Assembly: GCA_005792145.1 (NCBI GenBank)
Contig: SXSS01000078.1
Coordinates: forward strand, 1-46,403
Length of the DNA stretch: 46,403 bases
Direction: 5' to 3'
DNA from: Planctomycetia bacterium
GTDB lineage: Bacteria; Planctomycetota; Phycisphaerae; Phycisphaerales; SM1A02
Within the stretch, counting starts at the first letter, position 1. Every line of letters begins with the position of its first letter. Position numbers and translations under genes: made by a program. A model generated the notes under the pieces. It made no database searches and was not told the DNA's origin. It worked only from the letters and a program-made list of their open reading frames with translations. Below are positions 1-7,767 of this stretch, piece by piece.

Positions 1-153
1 ATCTGCGATGACGCAAGCTGGATTCTTGAAGAAGACGATCGGTCGTGTTGGGATCGTTCCGCCCATTTCCTTGGCGTGATCTGCGTAATTTCGACCAATC
101 GCCAAGATCGCGGGCGGGAAAAATGTGGAGGGAGAAATGTGTGGAGGGTTCAT
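1..153 (-). CDS. Fumarylacetoacetate hydrolase family protein, N-terminal fragment (FAHD1/YcgM-like)
   Basis: This is the first 51 codons of a gene that runs off the left edge of the window, so the 3' end is missing. The translated start contains AIGRNYADHAKEMGG followed by IVFFKNPACVIAD. This matches the N-terminal pattern of the short FAH-family enzymes (FAHD1/YcgM type), where a GxNYxxHxxE segment precedes a V(L/F)F(L/F)K segment. Known members hydrolyse C-C bonds in acylpyruvates or decarboxylate oxaloacetate. The substrate cannot be told from this fragment. The ATG at 153-151 overlaps the TGA of the upstream 651-residue gene in an ATGA arrangement, so it is probably the last visible cistron of that operon and translationally coupled. 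No strong ribosome binding site is seen apart from the coupling. Confidence 0.8.
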   Translation of the reverse strand, partial: MNPPHISPSTFFPPAILAIGRNYADHAKEMGGTIPTRPIVFFKNPACVIAD

Positions 154-2105
154 TTCATTTCCGCGGTCGAGCGTTTGGAAGTCTCGCCCTCAGCCCCCCG
201 CTTCGCGGCTTCGGCGGCCATGGCTTGGCGGTAGGGTTCCATATCAGGTGGTTCGGGGAGTAATGTTGCAAATGCCGCAAGAGTGGAAAGAGGGTCGAGC
301 GCAAACTCGGCCTCGAGTGGAGCCTTGACGATGTCATAGACAAATCTTCGTTCCGATTCCGCCGCGCGATTATAAATCGTCAGTCGATCGACCAGTGGTT
401 GAGATGAGTCAATCAAGACATTTGCAAAGACATCTCGAACGCTGGATCGAAGATCGCCGATGAGATCGGCCATGCGACGCTCGCCGAATTTATTGACGAA
501 GTCCGCATACTGGCTCCCTTGAAAATATTCCGTGAGATCGGCTGCAAACTTCACAGCATCCTCAAGAATTTTACGGCGATCTAAAAGCAACCCTTCACGG
601 AAACCATGTTGTAATGCGGCATAAACATCGCTTCGTGCTATATCCGGCGCACCCTCATACTGGTCGTATGTAGTGTTCAGAACGAATATTTCGAGTGGTG
701 CCTCATACTCATTGTTTGGAATGAGCCCTCCACGACCAAACAAGCGATCAAGGTTCGATAGGATTGATTGAGCACCCTCATAGTCTCCAAACCGATACAA
801 CTCTCGAACAGCTTGCGCCATAAAGTTCTTGTAAAAATCACAAAACGAGTCGCCACCTCCGCCTCTGGTTCCGTAGTGTTTTCGATACAGAACTCCAAAA
901 TAATTGTCAATTGATTTGATCCATCGAGGATCGTTCAATCGACTGGGATTATCACTTGCGAATGGGTCAAACCCCATCAGGCCTGTTCGTGAAAGCCCCT
1001 GCATTGATTGAATGTTCACCCGATCATTATTCAGAATTTTATAAACTTCCTCATCATTGGAAAATCGTTTTTCTGCCGTAGCCGATCCTTTTCGAGACCA
1101 ATAAAACGCATGAGATTGGGGATGTCTCCAATCAAACGGACCATAGTCGCGCGTAAACTCCCACATCAATGTCGGGTCCATGTTGTACGCTTCACGCAAA
1201 ACTTTCTTGCGCAAAAATGGAAGGAACTGTTCGAGAGATGCCTTTGATTCAGCGCTCTTCAGGACAGTATCGAAAACCAAATAGACAGGATCATTCTTTC
1301 GAAAGGTTGCATCGAGATTGAGCAGTTTCGCATAACGACTTGACTGTACGGATTGCCACCGACCTAGGTTGGAAAGGAAGTTTTTATCCAACTGAAACTG
1401 GAATTTCGAATCGAAATCCGACAGGCCTTCCTTCATTTGATCAACGAGTACTCCAACATTTGGGTACTTCAGCACTAATTCCTCTAGAGAATCTGGGGCG
1501 TCTTTCACAGAGGCAATCCATGCAATTCGATCTTTGTGAGAGGCGGGTGGAACACCAAGGAGAAATTGCCAATCGCGAGCAAGTTCTCGCTTGTAATACA
1601 AATGAGCATCGTCAGAAACACCGTCAATTTTGTGAGCGAACCAAAAAGCGAGCTCCTTATGCAGGATCAAGTCATTCGGGTTATAGCGAAGCCCTTCATC
1701 TCGGACGAGATCGATCCCTGCACGAACCCACTCCCATCGCTCTCGCGGAGTGTCTGTCAAGACCGAAATATTATATGCCATATTGTGACCCTGAAATGCC
1801 CAAACATCTCCGAATCGAGGCTGCAGCTTTGTAATTAAAGATGCGTCTGCCATTGCTTCGTAAAAGAGCCCCTTCTCTTTGTGCATAATCGTTTTGATCC
1901 AGAGATAATCAATAATGATTCCTCTGAATGCTCCAATTGCGGTTCCTAGAGCAACAATCGGCGGAGCACCGTCGATCGAAACATCGGTATAGCGCAAACT
2001 TTTTTCGTCGCTCACGCGAAGAATATCTGGCAACAATTTCCCACCGCAAATCACAGCACTTATCGCGATAATCAGACATAAAAATTGAATGAGACGATCA
2101 CGCAT
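150..2105 (-). CDS. Conserved membrane-anchored protein of unknown function, cotranscribed with an ABC-2 exporter
   Basis: The product has 651 residues. It begins with one hydrophobic segment (about residues 7-25, through FLCLIIAISAVICGG), and the rest looks soluble and mostly helical. It therefore probably sits in the inner membrane with a large domain outside the cytoplasm. The central part alternates short helices with W/Y/F-rich turns (for example around DVWAFQGHNMAYN and LILHKELAFWFAHK), which resembles tetratricopeptide-type packing, but I cannot assign a family. The ATG at 2105 lies 3 bases after the permease stop, with a GGGGAGA-type ribosome binding site inside the permease end. The junction with the downstream FAH gene is ATGA. 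The context (ABC ATPase and permease directly upstream) suggests an accessory subunit of that transporter; this is inference. Confidence 0.75.
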   Translation of the reverse strand: MRDRLIQFLCLIIAISAVICGGKLLPDILRVSDEKSLRYTDVSIDGAPPIVALGTAIGAFRGIIIDYLWIKTIMHKEKGLFYEAMADASLITKLQPRFGDVWAFQGHNMAYNISVLTDTPRERWEWVRAGIDLVRDEGLRYNPNDLILHKELAFWFAHKIDGVSDDAHLYYKRELARDWQFLLGVPPASHKDRIAWIASVKDAPDSLEELVLKYPNVGVLVDQMKEGLSDFDSKFQFQLDKNFLSNLGRWQSVQSSRYAKLLNLDATFRKNDPVYLVFDTVLKSAESKASLEQFLPFLRKKVLREAYNMDPTLMWEFTRDYGPFDWRHPQSHAFYWSRKGSATAEKRFSNDEEVYKILNNDRVNIQSMQGLSRTGLMGFDPFASDNPSRLNDPRWIKSIDNYFGVLYRKHYGTRGGGGDSFCDFYKNFMAQAVRELYRFGDYEGAQSILSNLDRLFGRGGLIPNNEYEAPLEIFVLNTTYDQYEGAPDIARSDVYAALQHGFREGLLLDRRKILEDAVKFAADLTEYFQGSQYADFVNKFGERRMADLIGDLRSSVRDVFANVLIDSSQPLVDRLTIYNRAAESERRFVYDIVKAPLEAEFALDPLSTLAAFATLLPEPPDMEPYRQAMAAEAAKRGAEGETSKRSTAEMK

Positions 2106-2108
2106 CTA

Positions 2109-4142
2109 TCAGCCATCTCCCCCACTATAAATTGCTATTTCCTTTTTCTTGAATGCGAGCAAACATAGGCTAAAGACTGCCACACTCCAACCGATACCTA
2201 CCTGCGCGATTGAGACGAACACCAATTTCCATGGAATCACTTGTCCGTCAATGAGATCTGCCGAACTGCTTGATGAAAAAGGCTTGAGCGCCCACCACAC
2301 AAACTGCACAATTGCACGGATGATGTACTGGAAGAATTGAGCGAAGACATTTGCGTCAGTACTGATGGAATAGTTGTCCAACGCCACTGAGAGGAAAGTC
2401 GACATCGAGCCGACAATAAAAATAGTGCAAGAAAGCAATACCGCCACAGGAAAGGACAAGATGCTTGCGGATCCAACACCGAGAGCCGCAATAAAGATCA
2501 GTTTTCCCCAATCAATCAGTACCGCTCGAAAGAAATTCCCCTCAAACCCACCGACACGGTGAAGAACTTCAATTCCGTCTGCATCAAAATTAAATGATCC
2601 CTCCCCAGGATAAATTTGACCGTCACGGGTCACGCCGGCATTCACAAGCGTGACGACGAGAGTTCCATCTTCCTGAATTGCTTTCACAGGTATCTCAACA
2701 ATATTTTTCTGTACTGGGACAAAGTTCACTTGGATTGGTTGCAAATCACCAAATTTCATAAGTACTGGATACAATTCGTGTGTGGTATCTCTACCCATGT
2801 GAAAACAGTAACGCAACACAGGCTGGGCGGCAGCGCGCCGAGCCTCTGAAAGTCCAGAAAAAATAAATTCTTCACTTTCTCCCGCATTCACAAGTCTCTG
2901 AGCCGTCATAAACTCAGTCGTTTTTTGGCTTCTGATCTGACGTGCGACATCAGATTCGGACTTTATTCCATCTGCAATTTCACCACGCAGTATGGAATCG
3001 TTCTGAATCGAACCGTTGACCGTTTCGCGAAGTTTCTCGGGATCTATGAGCTTGTACTGGGGACGGGCTACCTCTCGTGCAACGAGAACTTGATTGCGTA
3101 CCGCGGCAGCATCTTGGTTATCGATGGGCGCACGCGTGCTCATCAGTTGGACAAAAACAAAAACGGCAAAACTTCCCACGACCAACACGATTCCGTTGAG
3201 CACCGTAAGACCGAGCAGTTTGCCTGCCAAATACTGGAAACGGGAAACTGGCTTTGTCAAAATATTCCAAATCTGTTTATCTCGAATCTCAAACGCGACT
3301 GTCGAGCATGACAGAAATAGAGTGAGGCAAGCAGCCACTAGGAAAACAAGGCTTGTTCCGCGTGATATGAATGTCTGCAATTGATATCGAAGAGGATCAC
3401 GCGAATCAATTCCCAGCGGGATCAAGGGAAGGACGATGAGAAGAGCGCCAATAAAACCGATCGAAATTCGCTGCCGAATTGCTTCGAGAATGAGAGTGTT
3501 CGCAACTGCGAAAATCTGAATTGGAGATCCGAGAAAGATGAGCGCAACCCGCGTCAGCAGAAGAAACGAAAAGATAAGGAATCCGATCCCCGCAGAAGCC
3601 AGAACAAGATCCAGTTGTGATGTCGTCCAGAAAATTCCCATCAGTCCACCTGTAATGGCGATCAATGCGAATAGCGCGATCGAATTTCCTAGCCACACTG
3701 CGAGCAAAGCAAGCGATAAAGCAAGGATTGAAATACATATGACTACCAAAGGTTGCTCGATAATATTGGCCGGCGCCCAACCAGGCGAAGCCGAGGAAGC
3801 TATAAACGAGGATGCAAAGGCCACATCTCCGATCAATCCATCACGAGCAAACATCTGATCCGCGACTGCCTGAACGCGCACACCACCAATTTCAACGCCG
3901 TCGACAGTCACCGTCCCGCGTTCCAATAATTGCACGGCAACTTGATTACGCTCTTCAATATTTGCTTCGGAAAGAACTGAACCGATTCTCGTTCGTAATT
4001 CCGAGTATTTGTATGAGGACCAACAGAGTGGCCCAAAAGAAGCGACCGCGCACACGCTCACCAACACAGTCAATATCCAGCGATTTTTCGGGACTTCTTG
4101 CCAATTTGCCAAGCGCTCATGCCATGCCCGAAGCCAAATCAC
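2109..4142 (-). CDS. ABC-2-type transporter permease with large extracytoplasmic domain
   Basis: The product has 677 residues. A transmembrane segment lies near residues 24-44, followed by several in residues 130-330 and a final group in residues 545-675. A polar domain of roughly 180 residues sits between the last two groups. The motif ILTKPVSRFQYLAGKLLG around residue 300 is typical of the ABC-2 permeases of NosY/gliding-motility type, and a similar motif (VISKPVPRVTFIVGKYFG) occurs in the permease at 10008. The GTG start at 4142 overlaps the ATPase stop in a GTGA arrangement. It has a GGAG site about 10 bases upstream, so this start is well supported. It should pair with the ATPase encoded just upstream. 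The substrate is unknown. Confidence 0.85.
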   Translation of the reverse strand: MIWLRAWHERLANWQEVPKNRWILTVLVSVCAVASFGPLCWSSYKYSELRTRIGSVLSEANIEERNQVAVQLLERGTVTVDGVEIGGVRVQAVADQMFARDGLIGDVAFASSFIASSASPGWAPANIIEQPLVVICISILALSLALLAVWLGNSIALFALIAITGGLMGIFWTTSQLDLVLASAGIGFLIFSFLLLTRVALIFLGSPIQIFAVANTLILEAIRQRISIGFIGALLIVLPLIPLGIDSRDPLRYQLQTFISRGTSLVFLVAACLTLFLSCSTVAFEIRDKQIWNILTKPVSRFQYLAGKLLGLTVLNGIVLVVGSFAVFVFVQLMSTRAPIDNQDAAAVRNQVLVAREVARPQYKLIDPEKLRETVNGSIQNDSILRGEIADGIKSESDVARQIRSQKTTEFMTAQRLVNAGESEEFIFSGLSEARRAAAQPVLRYCFHMGRDTTHELYPVLMKFGDLQPIQVNFVPVQKNIVEIPVKAIQEDGTLVVTLVNAGVTRDGQIYPGEGSFNFDADGIEVLHRVGGFEGNFFRAVLIDWGKLIFIAALGVGSASILSFPVAVLLSCTIFIVGSMSTFLSVALDNYSISTDANVFAQFFQYIIRAIVQFVWWALKPFSSSSSADLIDGQVIPWKLVFVSIAQVGIGWSVAVFSLCLLAFKKKEIAIYSGGDG

Positions 4143-5353
4143 GTCTTCTTCTCCGATTTATCATCGACGAGATCATCGATAACTGATCGATCGACCGTAC
4201 CAATGGGTTTCTCTCGCTCTGGCGCATTCACTTTCGCAGCGGAAACTGCAGCAGGATTTGACTTTGGCTGCATCAATTCATTAAAGATTGCATCATCTGC
4301 TTGCACTTTTGCTGGAATAGAGGATGCACTCTTCGCAGACGACGCGGATGCTGTGCTTTGGATTTGCAATTCAGTGATCAAGGCAGAACCTGAGACATCG
4401 CGGGCAGCATTCTCGTCGTTCAAAAGGAATGAAGCTGTTCTTCCTCCATGATTTGCACCGCTCGAAGAAGCTTGTTCTGCCTGTGCTTTTTCCACAATTT
4501 GAACAAAGAGTTCCTCAAGTTTTTGGCGTGGAGAATCGACACTTCCTATCGCAACTCCTTCTTCTTTGCGAATCAGTTCATCAATTTTTACTATGGTTTC
4601 TGGACGCAGGCGGGGCGTATTGATCGTCGTTCGTTTCGTATCGCAAAGCAACTGATCAGACGTGCCTTCTGCACGAATCTTCCCGCCATATAGCACAACC
4701 ATCCGATCGCAAACATCCTCGACATCTGCCAAAAGATGAGATGTAAGGAGAATAGTTTTGCCGCGGCGTCGAAGGTCTAATAAAAGATCTTTGACCTGCC
4801 GAGTTCCAATGGGATCAAGGCCCGATGTCGGTTCGTCGAGGATCAGAAATTCTGGATCATTTATGAGGGCCTGAGCAATCCCTAGACGTCGAGCCATACC
4901 CTTGGAAAACTCGCCGACAGCACGATTCGCTGCCCCTTCCAACCCAACCATTTCAAGCAATTCATCTGTTCGCTTACGACGAATTCTCCGTGGAATCCCA
5001 AAGAGTTTTCCGAAATAGTCCAATGTCTCACAAGGATTAAGAAATCTGTACATATACGATTCTTCGGGCAGGTAACCGATTCTCGCTTTGACCGAAACAT
5101 TTGCAGGATCTCGACCAAACACCTTCAAACTCCCTTTGCTTTTACGTAAAAGGCCGAGGATTAATTTAATCGTAGTGCTCTTACCCGATCCATTAGGACC
5201 AAGTAATCCGAAAATTTCATTCGGCCAAATTTCAAAGTCAATACCGTCAACGGCGCGAGCTTTCGAACGCAACCAAAAATCTCCGAAGACTTTCACAAGA
5301 CCTTCTGCTTCGACCAGTGGTCGAGATGATTCTGAGTTTTTCATTTGTGACAT
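4139..5353 (-). CDS. ABC-2-type transporter ATP-binding protein with long C-terminal tail
   Basis: This 404-residue protein carries all ABC ATPase motifs. Walker A (GPNGSGKST) is near residues 52-60, the signature is FSKGMARRLGIAQAL, Walker B is FLILDEPTSGLD and the switch histidine is in LLTSHLL. It energises the partner permease at 2109-4142. Beyond the usual nucleotide-binding domain there are about 160 extra residues, rich in Ala, Ser and Asp and low in predicted structure, ending in EKKT; most ABC-2 ATPases end near residue 310. I chose the ATG at 5353 because a TTGGATC element lies about 8 bases before it. A TTG at 5365 and an ATG at 5344 are alternatives. It starts 15 bases after the preceding SPFH gene, so it is in the same operon. 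Confidence 0.92.
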   Translation of the reverse strand: MSQMKNSESSRPLVEAEGLVKVFGDFWLRSKARAVDGIDFEIWPNEIFGLLGPNGSGKSTTIKLILGLLRKSKGSLKVFGRDPANVSVKARIGYLPEESYMYRFLNPCETLDYFGKLFGIPRRIRRKRTDELLEMVGLEGAANRAVGEFSKGMARRLGIAQALINDPEFLILDEPTSGLDPIGTRQVKDLLLDLRRRGKTILLTSHLLADVEDVCDRMVVLYGGKIRAEGTSDQLLCDTKRTTINTPRLRPETIVKIDELIRKEEGVAIGSVDSPRQKLEELFVQIVEKAQAEQASSSGANHGGRTASFLLNDENAARDVSGSALITELQIQSTASASSAKSASSIPAKVQADDAIFNELMQPKSNPAAVSAAKVNAPEREKPIGTVDRSVIDDLVDDKSEKKT

Positions 5354-5368
5354 AGCTAGATCCAATTC

Positions 5369-6808
5369 TTATCGACCAAATCCTTTATCTCCAGATTCAT
5401 CCAGACGACGCCCAGGTTTATCAATCATAATTTGTCGACTGCCCAACTCAAAGGATGGGAGATTTCCTCCGAGCATTGCAGCAGCCATCTTCTTGCGTGT
5501 GAGATCTGCATCACGCCGCATTTGCATAATTTCTGGAGAACTTTTGACTCGGATAACATAGTGATTTAACTCATTTGGGACCGAAAATACTTCCACTTCA
5601 TTTTGAGATATGGATTTGCGCACAGCATCAAGCCATAATTGCTGTACAAGTTGTTTCGGATTATCCTTGTAACTTTGTGCAAGACTCATAAGTTGACGAG
5701 TCTCCTTCGATAGTGTCGCCACAAGATTGGACTGAAAAGCCTGCGCCTGCATTATGATGTGCGAGGCTTGGCCACCAATATCTGGTTGTTCAAAGCGTTG
5801 ACCAATCTTTCGTAACAGGTCATCCGACGCAGCTATATCCCCTGCGGTCAGAAGTAGTTCGTATTGTTGAATCATTTCTAAAATGACGAGATAATTCGGA
5901 CCAGCTGCCCCGACAAGTTCTACGCTCGCCTCTTGACGAGCACGTTCCAATTTCGTCTTCATGTCTTCGCGAGCAGTCTGGACACGTTGATAAGCCGCAC
6001 GAACCGCCAACGGCGCTGTCCGTTCGAGAATGGCTACTGTTCCGATCTGAATTCCTATTTGCAAATCGTCCAAGTACGTTTGCATTCGCTGACGAATATC
6101 CTGCGCAGGGGTTTCGCGCTGCTCAAGGAGTTCTGTAAGGGTGTAAACGGCAGCAGTTTGCACGACTGCTCGCCCAAGCACAGATCTCACAAGTGCATCG
6201 GTCCTCTCCGAGGAGATCTGAGTCAGCATTGCAACTGGGTCCACAATTGAATAATCAACTGTGAGTTGCAAATGAGCGAGGTCTCCATCGGCAGTAATCA
6301 CCGATCCATCGCGACCTGGACGAATTGGTTCTGATGAACTCGCGGCCTCGGTCGCAGCTTCAAGAGTGACATCTTTCTGCGCTCTTTGCGGCCAAAATGC
6401 ATCTCGGACGTCAATACTTTGACGTTGTTGCATCGTTTTGAATTCACCAATTGGATATGGCCAAAATGGTTGAAGTCCAGGCGCAACTATTTCACTGCCA
6501 GAATCTCCCGCAACTTGTCCAAAAATTGTACGAACTCCAGTCACTCCTTCGGGGATCGACTGAAAACCAGAGACGAAAAAAGTCAGGACAAGCCCGGCGA
6601 TTGCCAATTGGAGCAACCTATATGACAGACGCAGCGCTTCTCCAAGGCTCTGATTGGCTGGATCCATCGCCTCGCGAAAAGAAGCCCTATCGTTTCCAAC
6701 CGTACCAACATCAAGTGTGGCACTTTTCCCTACACGCACGATGTGCGACGGATCGTTTGAATCATCTTCAGGCAGTATCGAAGATGAATTTGAATTCTTT
6801 CTTGTCAT
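5369..6808 (-). CDS. SPFH/band-7 membrane protein, HflK-like
   Basis: The product has 479 residues. A polar N-terminal leader of about 60 residues is followed by one transmembrane helix (LLQLAIAGLVLTFFVSGF) and an SPFH domain. The segment GVTGVRTIFGQV, the proline/tryptophan-rich PGLQPFWPYPIGEF and a long charged coiled-coil-prone tail are the layout of HflK. In known systems HflK/HflC form a large cage around FtsH in the inner membrane and modulate its proteolysis. No ftsH is visible here. The ATG at 6808 lies one base beyond the stop of the preceding gene (TGATATG), which suggests translational coupling. An upstream ATG at 6850 is possible but lacks a ribosome binding site. This is the third SPFH gene in a row. 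Confidence 0.82.
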   Translation of the reverse strand: MTRKNSNSSSILPEDDSNDPSHIVRVGKSATLDVGTVGNDRASFREAMDPANQSLGEALRLSYRLLQLAIAGLVLTFFVSGFQSIPEGVTGVRTIFGQVAGDSGSEIVAPGLQPFWPYPIGEFKTMQQRQSIDVRDAFWPQRAQKDVTLEAATEAASSSEPIRPGRDGSVITADGDLAHLQLTVDYSIVDPVAMLTQISSERTDALVRSVLGRAVVQTAAVYTLTELLEQRETPAQDIRQRMQTYLDDLQIGIQIGTVAILERTAPLAVRAAYQRVQTAREDMKTKLERARQEASVELVGAAGPNYLVILEMIQQYELLLTAGDIAASDDLLRKIGQRFEQPDIGGQASHIIMQAQAFQSNLVATLSKETRQLMSLAQSYKDNPKQLVQQLWLDAVRKSISQNEVEVFSVPNELNHYVIRVKSSPEIMQMRRDADLTRKKMAAAMLGGNLPSFELGSRQIMIDKPGRRLDESGDKGFGR

Positions 6809-6809
6809 A

Positions 6810-7766
6810 TCAAGGTGTTCCTGTGCCTGGCGTTCCCACTTGCGGACCATCAACTATATAAGGCTTCTTGGGCTGTGGAATCCCAGCCGTACCACTCGGA
6901 GCAGAGAGATCGAGCAAATGAAAAGGTGCTCGATTGAGATCCGTCACAAACGTCGTACTCCCCGAGAGGGAACTCTTGAGCGTATCGAGCCAAGTCAGAA
7001 AAATTGCAAGGTCAGCTTCCTGTTTCATTAACTGGTAATAACGTGTGGCCTCTTCATTTCCAAGCGACTCGATTTCTGATGCCCATTGTGCGGCGAAATT
7101 TCGGATTGTGTCAGCTGAACTTGCTGCCAAACTCTTGATCGCTTCAGCTTCAGAGTTTCCCTTTGCTTCTTCCAAGTTGGCCAATGTCTCTTGAACTGCG
7201 GCCATGCGACGCAAAACTGCTACGGTGGTCTTTGGCGGAAGAACGATTTGAGAAATGCCAACACTGACTGGGGCGATTCCGGCAAGTTTGGTCGATCGAA
7301 TATCGTTCAGAATTGCTGCCTCGGCTTCGGCTATCTTGCTTCCTTGCCCGATGAGGTCGCTGAAGTTGTACCCACCGACTGAGCGAACCGCCCCCTGCAA
7401 TTGCGTTTCAAGTTCCTTCCCTGCAGCCTCAAGATTTCCGTACGAGATGAAAAATTGAAGCGGCGCATCGCCAGACTCTTCAACTCGCCAAAGCAAATAT
7501 GCCTGAACCAAGACCTGCTGCCCATCCTTTGTAAGCACTGTCTCCAACGGACTCTCAATGAATTGCAATCGAGCATCTAGTTTAGAAACTTGATCGATGA
7601 ATAGGGGTGCCTTTAAATGGAGTCCAGGGTCACGTTGGACCCCAGCGGGCTTTCCAAAACGGGTCAGGACGGCGATCTCGTGAAAGTTGACCGTGTAAGT
7701 CGTGTTGAACAAGACGAGCACAAGGACGATAAGCGACGCAATGATAATTGGGATTTTGCGAATCAT
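6810..7766 (-). CDS. SPFH/band-7 membrane protein, HflC-like
   Basis: This 318-residue protein starts with a single N-terminal membrane helix (IPIIIASLIVLVLVLFN). It is followed directly by a compact SPFH domain: VNFHEIAVLTRFGKP, DPGLHLKAPLFIDQV and a strand with TKDGQQVLVQAYLLWRV. A helical tail rich in Ala and Glu follows, including EEAKGNSEAEAIKSLA. This is the HflC layout and length. The ATG at 7766 comes one base after the TAA of the upstream SPFH gene. An AAAAAGGA ribosome binding site about 6 bases before it supports this start over a GTG at 7790. The protein probably assembles with the neighbouring HflK-like proteins into an inner-membrane SPFH complex. Confidence 0.85.
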   Translation of the reverse strand: MIRKIPIIIASLIVLVLVLFNTTYTVNFHEIAVLTRFGKPAGVQRDPGLHLKAPLFIDQVSKLDARLQFIESPLETVLTKDGQQVLVQAYLLWRVEESGDAPLQFFISYGNLEAAGKELETQLQGAVRSVGGYNFSDLIGQGSKIAEAEAAILNDIRSTKLAGIAPVSVGISQIVLPPKTTVAVLRRMAAVQETLANLEEAKGNSEAEAIKSLAASSADTIRNFAAQWASEIESLGNEEATRYYQLMKQEADLAIFLTWLDTLKSSLSGSTTFVTDLNRAPFHLLDLSAPSGTAGIPQPKKPYIVDGPQVGTPGTGTP

Positions 7767-7767
7767 T

